DNA of 64,000 nucleotides from Myxococcales bacterium (GCA_021787845.1 JAJYLH010000002.1:1-64000), one strand, 5' to 3'. Positions 9,766 to 19,218 are shown, counted from the stretch's first letter. Numbers and translations: made by a program. The notes: generated from the letters alone by a model not told the origin.

Positions 9766-11814
9766 ATGAACGACCCCATCTCCCTTCGCCTGCGCATCAC
9801 CGCGCCCAACGGAACGGTCGAGACCGTGGAGCTGCAGGGCACGACGTTCATCGTCGGGACGAGCGACGGCGCGTCGATCCGCCTCGACGATCCGGGCGTG
9901 TCGGACCTGCACGCGCGCTTGAAGGTCAAGGAGGGCCGGGTCTTCGTCACTGACCTCTGGTCGGAGAGCGGGACTCGCATCGACGGGCATCTGGTGGGGA
10001 GGGAAGCGCTTCTGGAGAGCGGACAGCGGCTGACGGTCGGAAGCACGACGCTGGAGGTCGTGAGCGGCGCCAGTCGCGACGAGCGGGCCGAAGGCGGATC
10101 CGCCTGGCGCCGGCGCAACCGCAAGGAGGCAGGGCGCCAGCAGAGCGTTCCGGCCGCGGTGTCGCGTCGACTCCCGGCGGCGGTCGAGCGACCCGCGAGT
10201 CCGGGGGAGGTCTCTGAAGAGACCGTGCCGCCGGTTGCGCGCGGGCGGCCGTCGCCGTCGTTCGGCCGGCCAGCGGCGAATCCAGCGAGCGTGCTCGACG
10301 GGAACGCGGCCCGCGCGATCGACCCGGAGCTGACGGTTGCCGAGGGCGGTCCCGCCTGGCGGTACCGGTCCGTGCTGGACCTGCCGCCCACGTCACGGGC
10401 GATCGCGCAGCTCAAGGATGTCGCGACCCGGTTTCTCGCCGACGACCTGCCCGAAGCGCTCCGTCCGACGCCGACCGAGAAGAGGCTGCAGGTCGCGCTC
10501 GTCTGGGGCGCCGACCAGCTCCTCGACGTGAGAGACGTCTTGCCAGGAGAAGCGCTGACGGTCGGCGAGGGGCCTCTCGCTGACCTTTCGGTCTCGGGCG
10601 TGCCGGATGCGCTGCCTTTCGTGCGGCCCGCCGGCGACGGCTTTCGGCTGCTCGTCCCGCACCTCGCGCGGATGCAGGTGCGGCGTGACGGGCGCGACTA
10701 CTCCGGCGATCGCCTCGAAGCGCTTCGCGGCGCGAGCTCGGTCGAGGTGCCGGTCAGGGGAACCGCTCTCGCACTCGAGCTCGACGATCGGGTCACCGTC
10801 GAGATCGGGACTCAACGCCTGATTGCCCGGTACACGAGGCCGCAGGTCTCGACGAAGCGCCCGTGGGTCGAGCGAATCGACATCGGCTTCGTCTCGTCGC
10901 TGCTCATGCTGCTGCTCGTCGGCGTCGCGTTCCAGCGGATGATCGCGATCACCTCGTTCTCCGATTTCGGTCTGACCGACGACCTGCTGCGCCACCAGCA
11001 GCAGTTCGCGAGGTACGTTGCGCAGGCGCTGCCACCGACGCGCTTCCAGCCGCTTTCGCCCGCGCCCGAGGGGGCTAAGGCGCCCGGTGAACGGAGGCGG
11101 CTAGGCAGACCGGAAGCGGTGGAGCTGAACGCCGCGCCGGGGAAGCAAGGCGCGCCGGTCATCGACCTGAACAAGCGCGAGAGGGACTTCGAAAGAGTCA
11201 AGAACTCTGGGCTCGTCGCGGTTCTCCTGCACGACCACGCGGGACCGGTCGGCAGCGTGTTCGGACCCGACGGGATCGACCTGGGCAACAACCCCGACAT
11301 GGGTGGAACCGACGCGACGGCCGGCAGCGGCGACCAGAACGGCCTGTGGGGGATGACGCCCCGCGGCGGCGGCTCGGGCGGCGGCGGACCGGCTTGGAGC
11401 ATCGGCGACCTCGACGGCCATGGCGACGGACCCGGTCGCTACCGGCTCGGCGTCGGCAACGGCGTCGGCAACGGCGTCAAGCCGCAGACGCGATTTCGGC
11501 ACGGCAAGATCACGGTCCAGCCCGGCCTGACCGCCGGCGAGGTCGGGCGCATCGTCCGGCGCCACTGGAACGAGATGAAATATTGCTACGAAAAGGAATT
11601 GGCCCGGGATCCGAACCTGGCGGGCACCGTGCAGCTCGAATGGGTGATCAACCCGGTCGGTTTCGTGGCGAGCGCGAGGACCGGCGAGTCGACGCTGAAC
11701 GACGCCACCGCCGAGGCTTGCATGCTGGCGAACGTGCGCCGCTGGAAGTTCCCCCCGCCGCGCGGGGGCGGAACGGTGCAGGTGACCTATCCGTTCAGCT
11801 TCGAGAGCGAGTAG
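9766..11814 (+). CDS. FHA domain protein with AgmX/PglI (TonB-like) C-terminus
   Basis: The 682-residue protein starts with a forkhead-associated phosphothreonine-binding domain (about 7-100). An Arg/Ser-rich linker and a second beta-rich region follow (about 205-355). One transmembrane helix (about 371-390, GFVSSLLMLLLVGVAFQ) leads to a Gly-rich stretch (about 535-575). The C-terminus (about 580-682) has the AgmX/PglI fold, with GEVGRIVRRHWNEMKYCYEK, GTVQLEWVI and a final TYPFSFE. AgmX-type proteins act in myxobacterial gliding motility and cell-envelope machinery. The topology puts the FHA domain in the cytoplasm and the TonB-like domain in the periplasm, so it may pass kinase signals across the membrane. 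Confidence 0.88.
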   Translation: MNDPISLRLRITAPNGTVETVELQGTTFIVGTSDGASIRLDDPGVSDLHARLKVKEGRVFVTDLWSESGTRIDGHLVGREALLESGQRLTVGSTTLEVVSGASRDERAEGGSAWRRRNRKEAGRQQSVPAAVSRRLPAAVERPASPGEVSEETVPPVARGRPSPSFGRPAANPASVLDGNAARAIDPELTVAEGGPAWRYRSVLDLPPTSRAIAQLKDVATRFLADDLPEALRPTPTEKRLQVALVWGADQLLDVRDVLPGEALTVGEGPLADLSVSGVPDALPFVRPAGDGFRLLVPHLARMQVRRDGRDYSGDRLEALRGASSVEVPVRGTALALELDDRVTVEIGTQRLIARYTRPQVSTKRPWVERIDIGFVSSLLMLLLVGVAFQRMIAITSFSDFGLTDDLLRHQQQFARYVAQALPPTRFQPLSPAPEGAKAPGERRRLGRPEAVELNAAPGKQGAPVIDLNKRERDFERVKNSGLVAVLLHDHAGPVGSVFGPDGIDLGNNPDMGGTDATAGSGDQNGLWGMTPRGGGSGGGGPAWSIGDLDGHGDGPGRYRLGVGNGVGNGVKPQTRFRHGKITVQPGLTAGEVGRIVRRHWNEMKYCYEKELARDPNLAGTVQLEWVINPVGFVASARTGESTLNDATAEACMLANVRRWKFPPPRGGGTVQVTYPFSFESE

Positions 11815-11870
11815 CCCCGGTCGGGCGTCCGGCAGTCGTTCGGAGGACGCCCGAAGGACCGTTGGGGGTA

Positions 11871-11909
11871 GAGCGCATCCGCTCCTGTCATGCGGAAGCG
11901 AATGCGCTC
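11871..11909. terminator. Hairpin downstream of the FHA/AgmX gene
   Basis: GAGCGCAT at 11871-11878 pairs perfectly with ATGCGCTC at 11902-11909, and an inner CCGC/GCGG can extend the stem. There is no T-tract, so it may be a processing or rho-independent-like structure between the convergent genes. Confidence 0.4.
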
Positions 11910-12028
11910 TGCCGTTGCGCTCAGGCTCGGCGATGACGCTGCCGGTCGGCCAGCCAGGCGAGCAGAAGCGGCGCCGCTTGACGACAAGGAAGGCGAAAGC
12001 GCTTCTCCCCACCGTCAGAGCGCGACCG

Positions 12029-12217
12029 CTAGCCCCGCCGGCCCTTGGCCTCGAGCGCGGCCCGTCCGGCCTCGATCAGCGCCTTGACCTTGGCGCCGCC
12101 GGCCTTGCCGATTTCCCGGTAGAACTCCTTGCCACGCGTCTTCTTGGCGGCCGTTCCACGCGACTTGGTCGCGGTCTTGTGGGGGGCCGGCTTCGCTGCG
12201 GGCTTCTTCTTCGGCAT
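12029..12217 (-). CDS. Small lysine-rich basic protein
   Basis: This is a 62-residue protein with a Lys/Ala/Pro-rich N-terminus (MPKKKPAAKPAPHK) and a short conserved-looking segment, GKEFYREIGKAGGAKVKALI. The GKEFYxEIGxxGG part resembles stress-related KGG-type or histone H1-like small proteins, suggesting nucleic acid binding. The ATG at 12217 is preceded by GGAG at nine bases. A longer start is possible but would add unrelated residues. The function is not established. Confidence 0.6.
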   Translation of the reverse strand: MPKKKPAAKPAPHKTATKSRGTAAKKTRGKEFYREIGKAGGAKVKALIEAGRAALEAKGRRG

Positions 12218-12690
12218 CGCGATGCTCTCCAGGTGCGCTAGCACCTTGCTGGGGGAAACGAACGACGCATGCTAGCACGCTGAACAGAGCGTGCACGTCT
12301 TTTTCTTCAAGCCCCTCGGCACCCCCGCCACCCGGCGTGCGACGGGGACTGACAGTGGACCCCCCGAGCGGGACCGATGCCGCCTATTTCACGGCTGAAA
12401 CGGCCTCGGGAGCGGTGCCGCCTGCCGAGGGGGGCTGGATGACCGCCAGAGGCGAGAAACAGCGGCGGGATCGCGCGACGATCCCACCGCTCGGCGCCTG
12501 TCCCGCCGCGATCGCGCCGGCCGCCGGAGGCGGGCGCCCACGGCGACGCTCGACAGCGGTGCTGGCCAGCGGCAGGGTGAGCGGGCGGCAACGTCCTTCT
12601 CGCCGTCGCGACCTTCGAGGCGCTTGCCCGGCTCGGCCACCGGCCGCAACGTCTGATCGGCCGGGCGGACGTCTCGGGGGGGAATGGGCG
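12218..12690. other. 473-bp intergenic region
   Basis: An open frame runs through this region into the heparinase-like gene, but its translation is low-complexity Arg/Ala/Pro sequence with no family resemblance. I read it as non-coding. It probably contains the divergent promoters of the basic protein and the heparinase-like gene, though no clear -35/-10 was found. Confidence 0.5.
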
Positions 12691-14895
12691 TTGAGCCGAA
12701 CAGAGTACTACCGCGTTCTCGCGACGGCTCTCCCGCCCGCACGGCTGGGCGAGGCGGCCTTGCGGCGGGCGAGGCGGACGGCGGTGCGGCGGCTGGCTGG
12801 GATGGCGTGGGGGGCAGGACGGGTGCCGGACCTCGTGCGCGCGCTCGCGCTGAGCTCGGCGGACGAGTTGGCGGGGCGGCTGCGAGGGACGCGGGCAGCG
12901 CGCGGCCCGCTGGAGCCCAACGAGGTTCCGACCGCGCGCGACTTGCTCGACCGGCACCTGCCGGAGCACGCGCAGGCCGTGGTCGAGCGGGCGGACCGCA
13001 TCCTCGCCGGCGAGCTGTGGCTCTTCGGCGCGTGGAGGCCGCACGCGCGCGGAGAGCTGGTCCCGGGAGTCGCCGCCGTCGACTGGACGCGCGACCCGTT
13101 GAGCGGGACCGCTGCCGTCGAGGAGAGCGCCACCGTCCGCCGAAAGGGCGGCCGGGAGGCATCGGTCCAGCCGCGGGATAGGACCTCTTGGGCGCCCCTC
13201 CTCCGGCCGGACCCGCGGTCGATCTGGGAGGCGGGGCGGCTCGCCCACGTGCTGTGGCTGGCGCAGGCGGACGTGGTGCAGGGGTTCTTCGGGACCGAAC
13301 GCTCGCGCGGCGCTCGGGAGCCGGGCCTCTACGCGCGGGCGCTGGCGCTGCACGTGCGCGATTTCGTCGCCACCCAGCCGGTCGGCGCGGCCCCCCACTG
13401 GACCTCCCCGATGGAGGTGGCGCTGCGGGCGATTCACCTGGCGCTGGCGCTGCTCTACGTGCGCACGTCGCCGGAGCTCGACGCGACCTTCCTCGTCGAG
13501 GCGGCCGAGGCGCTCTGGCAGCACGGCCGCTTCCTCGCTCTCGAGCTCGAAGACGGGCAAGCGGTGCCCGGGAACCACCTGCTCGCGGACCTCGCGGGCT
13601 TGAGCGTGCTGGGTCTTGCGTTCCCGGAGCTGCCAGGCGCCCTCCGATGGAGGGCGAAAGCGCTGCCGGCCTTCGGCGAGGCGCTTCTCCGGCAGACGAG
13701 CGCGGACGGGTTCGCGTTCGAGGCGTCGCTTCCCTACCACCGGTTCGCGACCGAGTTGGGGCTCGTCGTGCAGGCGCTGGCGCGTCGCCAGGGAACGGGG
13801 CTCGGGCCCGACGCCCTCGCGCGGTTGTGGAAGATGGCGGGCGTGATCGAGCGGGCGACGCTTGCCGACGGGCGGCTCGCGAACCTCGGCGACAACGACT
13901 CGTCGCATGCGTTCCTGGTCGAGCCGCGGGCCGCGCTGGACGGCTCGCAGGTGGTCGCGCTGGCGGCGGGCCTGGGGGCGCCGGTCCTGCCGAGCGGCAT
14001 CGCTCCCGAGTCGCTTTGGATCGGCGGGCTGGCAGGCTTGCGGAGGAATCTGGCGGTCCTGTCGGAGCCCGACCGCCGGCGTCCGGGCGCGCGATCGTTC
14101 CAGGCCGACGGGCTCGTGGTGCTGGACGACGGTCGCGGGCGCAGCGCCACCTTGTGGGCCGGCGCCAACGGCCAGCGGGGCTTGGGTGGTCACGCGCACA
14201 ACGACAAGCTCGCTTGCGAAGTCTGCCTCGGCGGCCGGCGGCTGGTGATCGACCCGGGCTGTCCGGTCTACCTGGGCGATCCCGAAGAGCGGGATCGCTA
14301 CCGTTCGACGCGAGCGCACCCGACCCTCAGCGTCGACGGGATGGAGCAGGCGCCGCTGCCGCACGGGGCGCCCTTCCTCCTTCCCGAGGGGGCGGGGGCG
14401 AAGCTCATCGAGGTCGGCTCGGACCACGCGGCCGGCGAGCATCGCGGCTACGCCCGGCTGCGGCCGGGGGCGATTCATCGTCGAGAGGTAGCGCTCCCGC
14501 CCGGCATGCCGGCGGTGGTGGTGACGGACCGGCTGGTCGGGGAGGGCGCGCACGTGGCGGAGATCGTCTGGCCGCTCGCTTGGCGCGAGGTCGCGCTGCG
14601 GGAGCCGACCGTCGAGGAGCGCGCGGTTCTCCAAGCCCTGGAAGCGCTGCCGGTAGGCGAAGGGCGGTTCGGCTCGGAGCGGGTGGCGGTGCTGTCGGAA
14701 GCGGGCAGGGCGGTAGCGCTTCTGGCCTTCGCGTCGGAGGCGCCGTTCGAGCTGACCTTGGTCGAGAGCACCTACTCGGTCGGCTACGGCGAGCGCGAAT
14801 GCGGGCGGATCTTGCGGGTGACGGTGCGGGCGCAGCTTCCGATTGCCGTCACGAGCGTGCTGGTGGCGCTCGTCCCTCGGCTGCCCTCCGGGTGA
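12691..14895 (+). CDS. Heparinase II/III-family polysaccharide lyase-like protein
   Basis: From a TTG start this is 734 residues: an N-terminal helical toroid (about 1-380, with TSPMEVALRAIHLALALLYV and GNHLLADLAGLSVLG) and a C-terminal beta-sandwich. The heparinase II/III signature is GGHAHNDKLACEVCLGGRRL, followed by VIDPGCPVYLGD and YRSTRAHPTLSVDG. It probably cleaves or modifies an acidic polysaccharide, and such genes are common in exopolysaccharide loci. A nucleotide-sugar dehydrogenase follows 235 bp downstream. No signal peptide is seen with this start. The TTG at 12691 with a G-rich Shine-Dalgarno is preferred over the upstream extension, but the start is uncertain. Confidence 0.8.
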   Translation: MSRTEYYRVLATALPPARLGEAALRRARRTAVRRLAGMAWGAGRVPDLVRALALSSADELAGRLRGTRAARGPLEPNEVPTARDLLDRHLPEHAQAVVERADRILAGELWLFGAWRPHARGELVPGVAAVDWTRDPLSGTAAVEESATVRRKGGREASVQPRDRTSWAPLLRPDPRSIWEAGRLAHVLWLAQADVVQGFFGTERSRGAREPGLYARALALHVRDFVATQPVGAAPHWTSPMEVALRAIHLALALLYVRTSPELDATFLVEAAEALWQHGRFLALELEDGQAVPGNHLLADLAGLSVLGLAFPELPGALRWRAKALPAFGEALLRQTSADGFAFEASLPYHRFATELGLVVQALARRQGTGLGPDALARLWKMAGVIERATLADGRLANLGDNDSSHAFLVEPRAALDGSQVVALAAGLGAPVLPSGIAPESLWIGGLAGLRRNLAVLSEPDRRRPGARSFQADGLVVLDDGRGRSATLWAGANGQRGLGGHAHNDKLACEVCLGGRRLVIDPGCPVYLGDPEERDRYRSTRAHPTLSVDGMEQAPLPHGAPFLLPEGAGAKLIEVGSDHAAGEHRGYARLRPGAIHRREVALPPGMPAVVVTDRLVGEGAHVAEIVWPLAWREVALREPTVEERAVLQALEALPVGEGRFGSERVAVLSEAGRAVALLAFASEAPFELTLVESTYSVGYGERECGRILRVTVRAQLPIAVTSVLVALVPRLPSG

Positions 14896-15130
14896 ACGGC
14901 TCGTGCGGTCGGCGCGTCTTGCGGGGACCGCTTCGAAATCGGACGGGTTCTGGCTTTGTGGCCTGCTGCGCCGACGAGTGGCAGCACCGTTTCCCTGGGG
15001 CACACGGTCGGTGGTCGGTGAGCATCGTCGGCACTTGCGCGCGGGAGGCGGGCGTTCCCACCTTTTTCGCGCTCGGCGCGGGCGGCGTCGAAGCTCGAAG
15101 ACACAGGGCTTGGAGAACGGGGGAGAGGCG

Positions 15131-16462
15131 ATGTTGGGTCGTCCGGAGATGGCGGAGCTGATGGCGAAGATCGAGCGCCGTCAAGCGCGGGTCGGGGTGG
15201 TGGGCTTGGGGTACGTGGGCCTGCCGCTGGCGCTGACGTTCGGCGAGGCGGGGTTTGCGACGCTCGGGGTGGACGTCGACGCGCGCAAGATCGAGTCGCT
15301 CGGGCGGGGCGAGAGCTACCTGAAGACCATCGAGAGCAAGCGCCTTCTGAGCGCGAACGAGACGCGGCGGTTCGAGTTCTCCTCGGACCTCGCGCATCTC
15401 GCGCAGGCGGACGCGATTCTCATCTGCGTGCCGACGCCGCTGACGGAGGAGCGCGAGCCGGACATGCGGTTCATCGTCAGCTCGTCGGAGGCGGTGGCGC
15501 GGGTGCTCCGGCCGGGGCAGCTCGTGGTGCTGGAGAGCTCGACCTGGCCGGGCACGACGCGCGAGGTGGTCAAGCCGATTCTGGAGCGGACGGGGCTGAC
15601 GGCGGGCGTCGACTTCTATCTCGCGTTCAGCCCCGAGCGAGAGGACCCGGGCAACCCGAGCTTCGAGACCCGGACCATCCCGAAGATCGTGGGCGGCTAC
15701 ACGCCGCAGTGCCTGGCGCACGCGCAGAAGCTGTACGAGAGCGCTCTCGAGCGGGTGGTGCCGGTCAGCTCGCTGGAGGTGGCGGAGCTGGCGAAGCTGC
15801 AGGAGAACATCTTCCGCTCGGTGAACATCGCTCTCGTCAACGAGCTGAAGAAGCTGTGCCACCGGATGGGCCTCGACGTGTTCGAAGTGATCGACGCGGC
15901 GGCGACCAAGCCCTTCGGGTTCCTGCCGTTCTACCCGGGCCCGGGGCTCGGCGGGCACTGCATTCCCATCGACCCGTTCTACCTGACGTGGAAGGCGCGG
16001 CAGTTCGACTTCGCGACGCGGTTCATCGAGCTCGCGGGCGAAATCAACACCAGCATGCCCTACTACGTGGTGCACAGGACGCTCGAGGCGATGAGCCGGC
16101 GCGGCCGGGCGCTCAAGGGCGCGAACGTGCTGGTGGTCGGCCTCGCGTACAAGAAGAACATCGACGACGTGCGCGAAAGCCCCTCGTTCCGGATCATCGA
16201 GCTCCTGGAAGAGGAGGGCGCGCTCGTCTCGTACCACGACCCGTACGTGCCCAAGACGCACCGCATGCGGCACCACGACGTGAAGCTGACGAGCCTCGAC
16301 CTGACGCCGGACCTCCTCGAGACCATCGACTGCGCGATCATCTGCACCGACCACGACGCGATCGACTACGACCTGCTGGTCGAGACGCTCCCGCTGGTGG
16401 TCGACACGCGCAACGCGACCCGGCACGTGCGTGGGGAGAAGTCGAACGTCGTGCAGGCGTGA
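15131..16462 (+). CDS. Nucleotide-sugar (UDP-GlcNAc/GlcNAcA-type) dehydrogenase
   Basis: The 443-residue UDP-glucose/GDP-mannose dehydrogenase-family enzyme has the NAD-binding GLGYVGLPLAL at about residues 22-32, CVPTPL near 100, and the catalytic cysteine (about 276) in GLGGHCIPIDP. The SSTWPGTTREV and ETRTIPKIVGG segments and overall length favour the WbpA/VipA (UDP-N-acetylglucosamine 6-dehydrogenase) group over plain UDP-glucose dehydrogenase. It would supply a uronic acid sugar for surface polysaccharide. GGGAGAGGCG precedes the ATG. The upstream heparinase-like gene suggests a polysaccharide locus. Confidence 0.9.
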   Translation: MLGRPEMAELMAKIERRQARVGVVGLGYVGLPLALTFGEAGFATLGVDVDARKIESLGRGESYLKTIESKRLLSANETRRFEFSSDLAHLAQADAILICVPTPLTEEREPDMRFIVSSSEAVARVLRPGQLVVLESSTWPGTTREVVKPILERTGLTAGVDFYLAFSPEREDPGNPSFETRTIPKIVGGYTPQCLAHAQKLYESALERVVPVSSLEVAELAKLQENIFRSVNIALVNELKKLCHRMGLDVFEVIDAAATKPFGFLPFYPGPGLGGHCIPIDPFYLTWKARQFDFATRFIELAGEINTSMPYYVVHRTLEAMSRRGRALKGANVLVVGLAYKKNIDDVRESPSFRIIELLEEEGALVSYHDPYVPKTHRMRHHDVKLTSLDLTPDLLETIDCAIICTDHDAIDYDLLVETLPLVVDTRNATRHVRGEKSNVVQA

Positions 16463-16507
16463 ACGAGGCGCCGTCGGCGGTTGGCTGGCGTTCCGTCCAC
16501 ACGACCA

Positions 16508-16524
16508 GACCGATCGGTCCGATC
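16508..16524. repeat. GACCGATCGGTC-family palindrome, copy 2
   Basis: One GACCGATCGGTCCGATC unit sits between the convergent dehydrogenase and cysteine desulfurase genes. It could fold in either transcript. There is no T-tract. Confidence 0.75.
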
Positions 16525-16536
16525 ACGGCTGAACGG

Positions 16537-17673
16537 CTAGCTCCTTCGTTCGTGCGCGCGCAGCGACTCGACGACCTGCGGCAGGACCGTGGCGACCTCG
16601 TCGATTTCAGCGGCGGTGTTCTCGGGTCCCAAGCTGAGCCGCAGCGCTCCTCGTGACCATTCGGGCAGGACGCCCATCGCGCCGAGGACGCCGCTCGGCT
16701 CCAGGGTGCCGGAGTTGCAGGCGCTGCCGCCGGAGGCGCAGATGCCCTTCAAGTCGAGCGCCATCAGGAGCGCCTCGCTCCCGACGCCGCGAAAGCACAG
16801 GTGCAGCGTGTGCGCGAGCTTCGGCGCGCCGTCGGCGGTGACGCGCACGTCGGGAACCGCCTGAAGGATTCGTTCGCGCAGGCGGGCGGCGAGGGCGGTC
16901 ACCCGGGCGTTCGTCTCTTCGAGAGCGCTCAAGGCGAGCTGCGCCGCTGCCGCCAAGCCGACAATGCCCGCGACGTTCTCGGTGCCCACCCGCAACCCCC
17001 GTTCCTGGTGCCCGCCGGTCAGGAGCGGTTCCAGGGAGCGCCCGCGGCGGAGGAAGAGCGCTCCCGTCCCCTTGGGGCCCCCCAGCTTGTGCGCGCTCAG
17101 GCTCAAGAGGTCGACCGGCAGCCGCGACAGGTCGAGCGGCACCTTCCCGAACGCCTGCACCGCGTCGACGTGCAGCGGCACCCCGCGCTCGTGACACAAG
17201 AGCCCCAGCTTCTCGATGGGGAAGAGGACGCCCGTCTCGTTGTTCGCCGCCATCGCCGAGACGAGCGCGGTGCCCGGGGTGAGCGCGCGGTCGACCGCGT
17301 CCCAGTCGAGCGCGCCCCTCCCGTCGACCGGCAGCTCGACGACATCGCTGCCGCTCTTCTTCAGCGCTCTCGCGGTGTCTAGGACCGCCGGGTGCTCGAC
17401 TCGGGTCACGACCAGGCGTTGTCCCGGCCGCACGGTGCCGCGCAGGGCGAGGTTGTCGGCCTCCGTTCCGCCGGAGGTGAACAGGAGCTCTTCCGGTTCG
17501 CACGAGAGCAGCCGGGCCACGTCCTCGCGCGCGTCGTCGACCGCGGCGCGGGCGCGCTGGCCGAGGCGATGGACGCTCGAGGGGTTTCCGTGCTCGCCGG
17601 AGAGGAACGGCAGCATCCGTTCGAGGACGGCGGGGTGGACGGGGGTGGTCGCGTTGTGGTCGAGGTAGATCAT
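16537..17673 (-). CDS. Cysteine desulfurase (NifS/IscS family)
   Basis: The 378-residue PLP enzyme removes sulfur from cysteine as a persulfide for Fe-S cluster or thio-cofactor synthesis. MIYLDHNATTPVHP is the classic N-terminus. The PLP lysine is in SLSAHKLGGPKGTG (about residue 197). The catalytic cysteine is in GICASGGSACNSGT (about residue 316), in the longer mobile loop of the NifS/IscS class rather than SufS. It has no iscU, iscR or mnmA neighbour here, so its sulfur acceptor is not visible. The Shine-Dalgarno is weak. It could be IscS, NifS or a dedicated tRNA-thiolation enzyme. Confidence 0.93.
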   Translation of the reverse strand: MIYLDHNATTPVHPAVLERMLPFLSGEHGNPSSVHRLGQRARAAVDDAREDVARLLSCEPEELLFTSGGTEADNLALRGTVRPGQRLVVTRVEHPAVLDTARALKKSGSDVVELPVDGRGALDWDAVDRALTPGTALVSAMAANNETGVLFPIEKLGLLCHERGVPLHVDAVQAFGKVPLDLSRLPVDLLSLSAHKLGGPKGTGALFLRRGRSLEPLLTGGHQERGLRVGTENVAGIVGLAAAAQLALSALEETNARVTALAARLRERILQAVPDVRVTADGAPKLAHTLHLCFRGVGSEALLMALDLKGICASGGSACNSGTLEPSGVLGAMGVLPEWSRGALRLSLGPENTAAEIDEVATVLPQVVESLRAHERRS

Positions 17674-17791
17674 CTTCGCGAGCGTAACTGAATCGGCGCT
17701 TCGACGGTCGCGTCGAAGGGCTTGACGGCGGCGGGTCGCCCTTGGCAAAACCGCCGGTCCTGGCGCAGGGCGCCTCGGGATGGGAGCAAGC

Positions 17792-18211
17792 ATGCGGCGG
17801 ATCTCGTTGTTCGGTCTTTGCCTGTTGGCGGCGCTGGCGCTGGCGTGCACCGCGCGCGCGAACGTGTCCTCGAAGCTGTACGACCTTTCCTTCTCCGCGC
17901 CGAAAAAGGTCGCCCGCGGGGGGCACGGCCGACTCTCGGTGAAGATTACCCCGAAGAACGGCGGCGAGATCCACGGCGGCGCTCCAGCCAAGCTGAAGCT
18001 GTCCAGCACGACGCAGCTCAAGCTGGCGAAGGAGACGCTCGGGAACGCCGACATGAAGCTGCAAGGCGGGAACGCCTCGTTCGAGGTGCCGTTCACCGCG
18101 GTCTCGCGCGGACGAGCGAAGATCGACGGCGACCTGTCGTTCTTCATTTGCACGGCGAAGAGCTGCGCTCGGCAGGAGTGGAAGCTGTCGACACCCGTCC
18201 GGGTCCGTTAG
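17792..18211 (+). CDS. Small exported protein of unknown function
   Basis: This 139-residue protein has a signal peptide (RRISLFGLCLLAALALACTA), cleaved either after ARA or at the cysteine if it is a lipoprotein. The mature part is a beta-rich domain of about 115 residues ending ICTAKSCARQEWKLSTPV. That two-cysteine segment resembles the C-terminal strand of DsbD-N/thiol-reductase-like beta-sandwich domains, so a periplasmic redox or carrier role is possible. The ATG at 17792 has GGAG six bases upstream and is preferred to the ATG at 17780. Its stop overlaps the next start (TAGTG). Confidence 0.7.
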   Translation: MRRISLFGLCLLAALALACTARANVSSKLYDLSFSAPKKVARGGHGRLSVKITPKNGGEIHGGAPAKLKLSSTTQLKLAKETLGNADMKLQGGNASFEVPFTAVSRGRAKIDGDLSFFICTAKSCARQEWKLSTPVRVR

Positions 18212-18933
18212 TGCGCGTCGTGTACGGCCGGCATCCGGTCGAGGCGCTGCTCGAAGCTCGGCCGCATGAGGCGCGTCGCCTCTTCGCTGGCGACGGCGCC
18301 TCGCCGCGCGCGCTCGAGCTCGCCCGCCTCGCGAAGGTGCCGGTCGAGCGCGTGCGGGCGGACCGCCTCCAGGCCCTCGCGAAGACTACGCACCATCAGC
18401 TCCTCGTCGCCGAGGCGGAGGACCTGCCGAACGCCGAGGTCGAAGACCTCGTCCCGGCCGATGCGCCCGCCCTGGTGCTCGCCCTCGACTCGGTGCAGGA
18501 CCCGCACAACCTGGGCGCGCTCGTCCGGTCGGCGGAATGCTTCGGCGCGACCGGCGTCGTCTTCCCGCAGGACCGCTCGGCGCCCCTTTCCGCTGTGGCC
18601 GCCAAGGCCTCGGCCGGCGCCGTCGAACGCCTTGCGCTCGCGAAGGTGGTGAACCTCGCCCGCGCGCTCGTCGAGCTCAAGGAGCTCGGCGCCTGGGTGG
18701 TCGGCCTCGCGTCGGAGGGACCGGAAGCGCTCCCGGAGGTCGACCTGACCGGCCCGGTGGTCCTGGTCGTCGGCGCGGAAGGGGAAGGCTTGCGGCCCCT
18801 CGTGCGGCGGACGTGCGACCGGCTGGCGCGGCTTCCGCTGGTCGGCCGGACGGGCTCGCTCAACGCGTCGGTCGCCGGCGGAATCGCCCTCTACGAGGCG
18901 TTCACCCAGCGGGCGAGGCGCCGGGCGAAATGA
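18211..18933 (+). CDS. SpoU/TrmH-family RNA 2'-O-ribose methyltransferase (RlmB-like)
   Basis: This 240-residue SPOUT enzyme starts VRVVYGRHPVEALLEA with an L30e-like substrate-binding domain (about 1-75). The knotted methyltransferase follows, with motif 1 DSVQDPHNLGALVRSAECFG, motif 2 VVLVVGAEGEGLRPL and motif 3 VGRTGSLNASVAGGIALYE. This layout matches RlmB, which methylates G2251 of 23S rRNA. The GTG start overlaps the previous stop by one base (TAGTG), implying coupling to the exported protein gene. Confidence 0.9.
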   Translation: MRVVYGRHPVEALLEARPHEARRLFAGDGASPRALELARLAKVPVERVRADRLQALAKTTHHQLLVAEAEDLPNAEVEDLVPADAPALVLALDSVQDPHNLGALVRSAECFGATGVVFPQDRSAPLSAVAAKASAGAVERLALAKVVNLARALVELKELGAWVVGLASEGPEALPEVDLTGPVVLVVGAEGEGLRPLVRRTCDRLARLPLVGRTGSLNASVAGGIALYEAFTQRARRRAK

Positions 18934-18936
18934 AGC

Positions 18937-18965
18937 TTGACTTCGCCGAGCGAACCGAGTAAAAG
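18937..18965 (+). promoter_or_regulatory. Housekeeping-type promoter for the tRNA-tuf operon
   Basis: TTGACT (18937-18942), a 17-bp spacer and TAAAAG (18960-18965) form a good -35/-10 pair four bases after the methyltransferase stop. A 177-bp leader precedes the first tRNA. The same -35 hexamer and spacer recur before rplK. Confidence 0.7.
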
Positions 18966-19142
18966 GCGGCCCCCTTTCGGGCGTGCGTGCTCGAGCGCGG
19001 CCCGAAGAGCGGTTTGAAAACAAGAAGAACGGTGTTCGCGAGGTGTCTTCTCTTCGCGCGCGGCGGTCCTCGAGGCCTTTCGCTCTCGCCCTCTCCAGCT
19101 CGACGCTCGTCTTTCTTAGGAGCGCTGCTGGTTTCCTGGAGG

Positions 19143-19218
19143 GCTGGTGTAGCTCAGACGGTAGAGCAGCTGCCTTGTAAGCAGCAGGTCGCGGGTCCGA
19201 GTCCCGCCGCCAGCTCCA
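19143..19218 (+). tRNA. tRNA-Thr(TGT)
   Basis: The acceptor GCTGGTG pairs with CGCCAGC, and the discriminator T is followed by an encoded CCA. The anticodon stem GCTGC/GCAGC encloses CTTGTAA, giving anticodon TGT. It is the first of four tRNAs in the conserved order found before tufB in E. coli. Confidence 0.95.

Noticed and set aside
12337-12690. N-terminal extension of the heparinase-like protein
   Set aside because: The added residues are low-complexity and lack homology. A TTG at 12691 with a G-rich ribosome site gives the family-like N-terminus.
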